Shown here: positions 6,502-10,454 of the stretch, one piece after another
Layout of the letters: every line of letters begins with the position of its first letter
How positions within the stretch are numbered: the first letter of the stretch is position 1
Origin: Methanospirillum hungatei
GTDB taxonomy: Archaea; Halobacteriota; Methanomicrobia; Methanomicrobiales; Methanospirillaceae
DNA: 10,454 nt
Assembly: GCA_003251955.1 (NCBI GenBank)
Contig: QKDV01000272.1
Location: forward strand, 1-10,454
Reading direction: 5' to 3'
Notes under the pieces: model-generated
Told to the model about the DNA's origin: nothing
Database searches by the model: none
The model's input: only the letters and a program-made list of their open reading frames with translations
Made by a program: the position numbers and the translations under genes

Positions 6502-8092
6502 ATCTATGAACAGATTCTTGGCCGGCATCTGAAGATGGTAAGACCTCGATCTTCAATCCTTTCTTCATCGTTCGTTCGAAGGATCTGATATCCCCGAGGA
6601 TTGCCCATTGTTCAAGGGAACAGTCAGAATTACATTCTAGTGCGAGGGTGATCTTGCGGCGTTCAGTTGCCAGAAGTTGAGCATGGGTCACCCTCCCATC
6701 ATGACTCCTGTCCAGGTTTTCTGCCATTCTAAGAAAAACTGAAAGGATCTGTACCATCATCTTGTCGTCATCATTTAAATGCCCATACAACTGATCTTTC
6801 CCGCGCGGCATTTTTTTCCGATGATACCTGGTGACAAGTGCAATGATCAGTATCTCATGCTCATTAAACCCAAGAAGGGTAGCGTGAGTTATCACATAGA
6901 GTGAGTGCTGTTGATGGGCGGGAAATGAGATAAACTGCCCGATGTCGTGAAGAATTGCTGCGTATGAAAGGAGTTCCCGGTCTGTGTTAGGAAGGTTGTG
7001 AAGTCCTGCCTCACGTGCTGAATCAAACAGGGAGAGCGCCAGATCACGGACATGGTTGGCATGTGGTTCATTGATATGACATACCCTTCCGAGGTGTTTG
7101 ATACTGGCCATCCTGATCGGCTCCTGTTCGGCGAAGGGGAATCCGGGGATACGCGAGAGGTAATCAACAAGCAGCCCATCTCTTAAACTTCTTGAAGATA
7201 CCTGGATCTCAGAAATGCCTGTCTGTTCAAGCAGTGAATTAAGAATTAGTGCCCCGGCAATGATGATATCAGCACGATCCGGATTGAGACCCTGGACATT
7301 TCTTCGTTCTTTAAGGGGGAGAGAACATAGGTGGGTGATAACTTCTGACAACTCGGTTCTTGTTATTACACCTTCCCTGTGAGGGGCCGCCGAGTTGTTC
7401 ATTCCGGCTGCAATCGCTTCAAGTGTTGAAATAGTCCCTGAACTACCAAATGCCTGCTGGACCTTTTTACTTTTTACATTTCTGATTGTATGTAGTGCCC
7501 TGCTGCGGATGTGTTTCTGAATCACCAAGACCGTCTGGAGTGGGATGGGATCGGTCATGTCTGGTGGAATATAAGTATTGGTGGTCCTGATTGCTCCGAG
7601 TTTCAGACTTCTGAGCAGAAAAGCTTCAAACTGATCTCCAACGATAATCTCGGTACTTCCCCCCCCTATATCAATAAACAGGGACTTTGTCTTCCCGATC
7701 TTAACCCCACTTGAGACACCGAGCCATATAAGCCTGGCTTCTTCAGGTCCTGATATTACATTGAGTTCAAAACCCGCCTCTTCCCGGATTCTGGTGATCA
7801 GAGCGTCACGGTTTCGTGCATCACGTGTTGCAGAGGTGGCAACTGCTACGATCTCTGTCGCCCCGAAACTTCGGGCAACCTCGGCAAACCGGGAGAGAAC
7901 AATAACTGTCCTGTTTATAGCATCAGGTGTGAGTATATTTTCAGCAAACCCCCCCTCTCCTAACCTCACGACCTCCTTCTGTTGAGTCAGTACAGAGTAG
8001 GAGCAGTTCGGGTTCAGCCTGATGATTAAAAGCCTTGCAGAGTTTGTTCCAAGATCGATAAATGCAATTACGTTGTGCTTGTTCGGCTCCAT
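6494..8092 (-). CDS. ppx: Ppx/GppA-family exopolyphosphatase with C-terminal HD domain
   Basis: 532 residues from ATG 8092. The N-terminal actin-like phosphatase part has the first phosphate loop IDLGTNSARLL (about 12-22), the SGPEEARLIW segment with the catalytic Glu region (about 114-123), the second loop DIGGGSTEI (141-149) and FGSSGTISTL (about 215-224). From about 320 onward there is an HD-type helical domain: ILHDIGQF (H382-D383), RYHR (about 423-426), LDRSH (460-464). This matches long Ppx/GppA enzymes that remove terminal phosphate from polyphosphate or hydrolyse pppGpp. Polyphosphate is favoured here because of the CHAD neighbour. A GTG at 8110 would add six residues; ATG 8092 matches the family, which starts just before the first loop. 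The start overlaps the upstream HD gene by 25 bp. Two long G runs (on the coding strand) lie at 7659-7666 and 7949-7955, the former in the DIGGGS codons. Confidence 0.92.
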   Translation of the reverse strand: MEPNKHNVIAFIDLGTNSARLLIIRLNPNCSYSVLTQQKEVVRLGEGGFAENILTPDAINRTVIVLSRFAEVARSFGATEIVAVATSATRDARNRDALITRIREEAGFELNVISGPEEARLIWLGVSSGVKIGKTKSLFIDIGGGSTEIIVGDQFEAFLLRSLKLGAIRTTNTYIPPDMTDPIPLQTVLVIQKHIRSRALHTIRNVKSKKVQQAFGSSGTISTLEAIAAGMNNSAAPHREGVITRTELSEVITHLCSLPLKERRNVQGLNPDRADIIIAGALILNSLLEQTGISEIQVSSRSLRDGLLVDYLSRIPGFPFAEQEPIRMASIKHLGRVCHINEPHANHVRDLALSLFDSAREAGLHNLPNTDRELLSYAAILHDIGQFISFPAHQQHSLYVITHATLLGFNEHEILIIALVTRYHRKKMPRGKDQLYGHLNDDDKMMVQILSVFLRMAENLDRSHDGRVTHAQLLATERRKITLALECNSDCSLEQWAILGDIRSFERTMKKGLKIEVLPSSDAGQESVHRFN

Positions 8093-8697
8093 AGAACATC
8101 TATCCGGCACCCGGTTACATGGCTCAGGAGGGCTGATTTCTTCATGAGTACCTGGGTCTCCGGCTCAGGGATATGATCATCTGTAGTCATGCAATTGATT
8201 TGAATGACTCCCTCTCCAGTACGAACAGATAATTCCTGTACAACAGAACGATGGGATCGGTCGAGAGCATCGGCGAGGCGCAGAATGCCTGCAGACCAAC
8301 AGACCTGCCTCTTCTGATCATCAGATAGTCTGTTAAATGCTGAATGGGATGGATTGGGTTCTGCCCTCCTGTGATACCTGGCTATCTGGGCCACAATCAG
8401 ACGTTCTAAAGGAGTCAGGGGGAGCGTAGTATCAGCGAGTATAATGTCCATGGATGCCTTGTGATGTGGGCGTGACGGTTCACTCCATCCGATATCATGC
8501 AGAAGAGATGCCACCATGAGAAGTCGTCGCTCTGGCTCTCCCATGCCGTGAAGTCTGGCAAGGAGATCAAACAACAATCCTGCCAGACGCTCCACCTGGA
8601 GAGCGTGGGGATTGTCGGGATCGTAACGTTTCATGAGTGCTAGAGCCGATCCGGCATCAGGCTCGTTTGAAAAATCTATAGAACCTTCCTGATTCAT
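8068..8697 (-). CDS. Stand-alone HD-domain protein related to the Ppx C-terminal domain
   Basis: 209 residues. Putative metal ligands follow the HD pattern: H31 (NPHALQVERLAGLLFD), H67-D68 in SLLHDIG, H78/H79, H108 in ARYHRR, and D143/D146 in LRLADALDRSH. The order and wording of these segments follow the HD part of the neighbouring Ppx closely (HDIG, RYHR, LR.A..LDRSH, then a beta-strand tail), so it looks like a free-standing duplicate of that domain. A hydrolytic or a regulatory/polyphosphate-binding role are both possible; HD domains usually act on phosphate esters. The start ATG overlaps the stop of the CHAD-phosphoesterase gene as ATGA (8694-8697), and the 3' end runs 25 bp into ppx, so the three genes are almost certainly one transcription unit. 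Confidence 0.88.
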   Translation of the reverse strand: MNQEGSIDFSNEPDAGSALALMKRYDPDNPHALQVERLAGLLFDLLARLHGMGEPERRLLMVASLLHDIGWSEPSRPHHKASMDIILADTTLPLTPLERLIVAQIARYHRRAEPNPSHSAFNRLSDDQKRQVCWSAGILRLADALDRSHRSVVQELSVRTGEGVIQINCMTTDDHIPEPETQVLMKKSALLSHVTGCRIDVLWSRTSTT

Positions 8698-10454
8698 GGC
8701 CTATCACGTGATTCCTGGACCGCATCCAGGGATCTCCCTTCCCTGACGATCCGTGCGAATGCATCAGGAAGGTGGCGGTGCCGTATTGCCTTAACTGTAC
8801 GTTCGATCTCGTAAGGAACCCTGATATGAATAATAGAGAAGGGATCAACTGTAAGGATAGCATAACAGGCACGGGGATCTCCATCTTCAGGCCTGCCAAC
8901 ACTTCCTGCATTGATGAACCAGACCCCGTCCACTTCACGTGCTGCAGCTCTGTGGGAATGCCCGGTGATGATCACCTTCCCATCCTGCGCCGCTGCGATC
9001 TCATACAGCCTGGTATCAGGAGTTCCATAATCAAGGTACTCTGTCACTGAATCCGGGCTTCCATGTGTGAGGATAAGTGGGATGCCACGTACACACATGC
9101 GAATCTTCCTGGGGAGACCGGCAAGCCAGATCCGGTTCTCGCTTGAGATCTGGTGATATGCCCATCTCATCGCCAGTTGTTTCTCGCGTGATCTTGGCTT
9201 TCCTTTCTTCCACTTTCTGGAAAGGACTGAAATGTCGTAATTTCCAATGACACTTATGATATGTCTCTCTCTGAAAAGGTTGATGACTTCATCAGGGAAT
9301 GGTCCGTAACCGGTTAGGTCTCCTGCATGAAGAACCACAGATGCTCCTCTTATCTGCGCATCAGCAAGAACTGCTTCAAGTGCAGGAAGGTTGGCATGCA
9401 CATCACTGATCAGTGCTATTGTAAGAGGCCCTGTCTGGTCTGAATCTTTGTCTCCTTTAAATGAATGCTGAAGTGGTAGTGAGATCTTCTCTGAGAACCT
9501 GTCCCAAAATTCCCCCTCCTTCACCTCTTCCCAGTATTTGGCAAGGTCTCTGAATTGAGCTGCCCGGTTATTTGCCCGATCTTCTCTGAGGGTGTTGATG
9601 CCCGGTTTCAGAAGCTCGAAAAACCCATGATTTCCGAAGTAGGCAGCCGAGCGTTCCTCCTCTTCTTCAAGAAACCGTGGCAGCATTCCGGTCCAGACAT
9701 CACAGTCATGGATATCACCGAGAAGTTCCTGAAGGTGTTTGATCACCTTGATGTCTGGTTTTAGGCTGTCCTCATAGAGGCCTGCATAAGCCTCAAGTGT
9801 GTATCTGAGCCGTTTTGCAGCGATACGCATCTCATGATGCTGCTCAATCCGGGATGAGTCTTGAAGATATGGTTCGAACCAGAAGAGATCAGATACCCTG
9901 GCCATGATCTGCATAAAAGCATGCTCGTAGGTCTGAACCCGGTGGACACCTGTTCCTTCAAGCATCGCCCTGACTTTTAGATCATGGAGACTGCCTGCCA
10001 TGTCATGAATAATCCTGCTCCTGATAAAGTCAGATACACCCGCTGCAACATCTGCTTGCATCACTTTCCTTTTCTGGATCAGCCTAAGCAGGAGACATTC
10101 GAGCCCTGGAACAATAGGATCAGATGGCTGGTACATGTCGATCTCACCGGCTGAAGGTCGGGGAGTGTCAATTGCCTCTTCCCTTTCTAAATCGGCCTTC
10201 TTCTGTTGGAGGATCTGGTGTTTTTCGAGCCAGGAACAAACCCGGTCTCTGACTGAGTGAGGTGTTTTGCGATTATCCTGTCGTGAAACCAGTGCAGTTG
10301 TTGTGTTCACCGGTAATGTCTGAAGAGGCTCTGCTGGTGAGAAGAGGTGAACTCTGGTTTTAGTTTCAGGACTACATTCTGCAAGAAATGAACGGACAAA
10401 CTCGATCTGTACATCAAGATCGCGTGCTTCACCAAGCGATCGTGTCAGTCTGCG
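8694..10454 (-). CDS. CHAD domain fused to calcineurin-like metallophosphoesterase (N-terminus off window)
   Basis: The frame is open to the right edge: 48 in-frame codons precede the GTG at 10310. They encode RRLTRSLGEARDLDVQIEF, the end of the first helical repeat of a CHAD domain, so GTG 10310 is not the start. 586 residues are visible. The second CHAD repeat has HHEMRIAAKRLRYTLEAY (about 206-223) and LQELLGDIHDCDVW (about 241-254). CHAD domains bind polyphosphate through their basic residues. After a charged linker, a metallophosphoesterase domain starts near 345: SDVHAN (D351, H353), GDLTGYG (D379), GNYD (N405), THGS (H464), GHSH (H499, H501). All expected metal ligands are present. The usual GNHD histidine, normally the acid helper, is tyrosine (Y406). 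No signal or transmembrane segment is seen in the visible part. The role is inferred as polyphosphate-directed phosphodiester or phosphoanhydride cleavage. It is the first visible gene of the operon with the HD protein and ppx. Confidence 0.88.
   Translation of the reverse strand, partial: RRLTRSLGEARDLDVQIEFVRSFLAECSPETKTRVHLFSPAEPLQTLPVNTTTALVSRQDNRKTPHSVRDRVCSWLEKHQILQQKKADLEREEAIDTPRPSAGEIDMYQPSDPIVPGLECLLLRLIQKRKVMQADVAAGVSDFIRSRIIHDMAGSLHDLKVRAMLEGTGVHRVQTYEHAFMQIMARVSDLFWFEPYLQDSSRIEQHHEMRIAAKRLRYTLEAYAGLYEDSLKPDIKVIKHLQELLGDIHDCDVWTGMLPRFLEEEEERSAAYFGNHGFFELLKPGINTLREDRANNRAAQFRDLAKYWEEVKEGEFWDRFSEKISLPLQHSFKGDKDSDQTGPLTIALISDVHANLPALEAVLADAQIRGASVVLHAGDLTGYGPFPDEVINLFRERHIISVIGNYDISVLSRKWKKGKPRSREKQLAMRWAYHQISSENRIWLAGLPRKIRMCVRGIPLILTHGSPDSVTEYLDYGTPDTRLYEIAAAQDGKVIITGHSHRAAAREVDGVWFINAGSVGRPEDGDPRACYAILTVDPFSIIHIRVPYEIERTVKAIRHRHLPDAFARIVREGRSLDAVQESRDRP

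Noticed and set aside
8694..10454. Two separate CHAD domains in the fusion protein
   Set aside because: The LGEARDLDV segment at the edge and the HHEMRIAAKRLRY...LLGDIHDCDV segment are the two internal repeats of a single CHAD domain, not two domains.
1..10454. CRISPR array, insertion sequence, tRNA or prophage
   Set aside because: No regularly spaced repeats, transposase-like frame, cloverleaf-like sequence or phage gene was seen on either strand. Coding density is accounted for by housekeeping-type genes.

Overview
The window looks like a compact, gene-dense stretch of a methanogenic euryarchaeon, most plausibly Methanomicrobiales (Methanospirillum-like). This is an inference from gene content: an Isf-type iron-sulfur flavoprotein, a two-subunit 2-oxoacid:ferredoxin oxidoreductase, an archaeal-type TPR surface protein and TATA-like promoter elements. 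The base composition is moderate. No marker gene fixes the species. There are no tRNA or rRNA genes, CRISPR arrays, insertion sequences or long repeats, and no gene-free stretch longer than about 200 bases.

Left part (1-2883): the C-terminal part of a DUF255/YyaL-family protein (+, cut by the left edge) ends tail-to-tail with a PNPOx-fold flavin/F420-type protein (-). A 162-202 bp divergent promoter region with small inverted repeats follows. It leads to a membrane-anchored protein with six gap-free 34-residue TPRs (+).

Middle part (2876-6501): a minus-strand group reads arsC-like (thioredoxin-type arsenate reductase), then korA (fused gamma-alpha), then korB (beta). korA and korB overlap by ATGA, and korA has its own possible promoter. 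arsC is divergent from an iron-sulfur flavoprotein gene (+). The two share one short intergenic region with a single TATA-like element that could serve both strands.

Right part (6494-10454): three tightly overlapping minus-strand genes look like one phosphate-polymer module. In transcription order they are a CHAD-domain protein fused to a calcineurin-like metallophosphoesterase (its N-terminus lies off the right edge), a stand-alone HD protein resembling the HD half of exopolyphosphatase, and a Ppx/GppA exopolyphosphatase with its own HD domain. CHAD domains bind polyphosphate and Ppx degrades it from the ends. The eukaryotic endopolyphosphatases Ppn1 and Ppn2 belong to the same superfamily as the fused phosphoesterase. 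The operon is therefore a good candidate for a polyphosphate-turnover system with a tethered endo-acting enzyme, and it is the most interesting item here.

All three convergent gene pairs in the window overlap at their stop codons (14, 8 and 8 bp), so no room is left for intergenic terminators.
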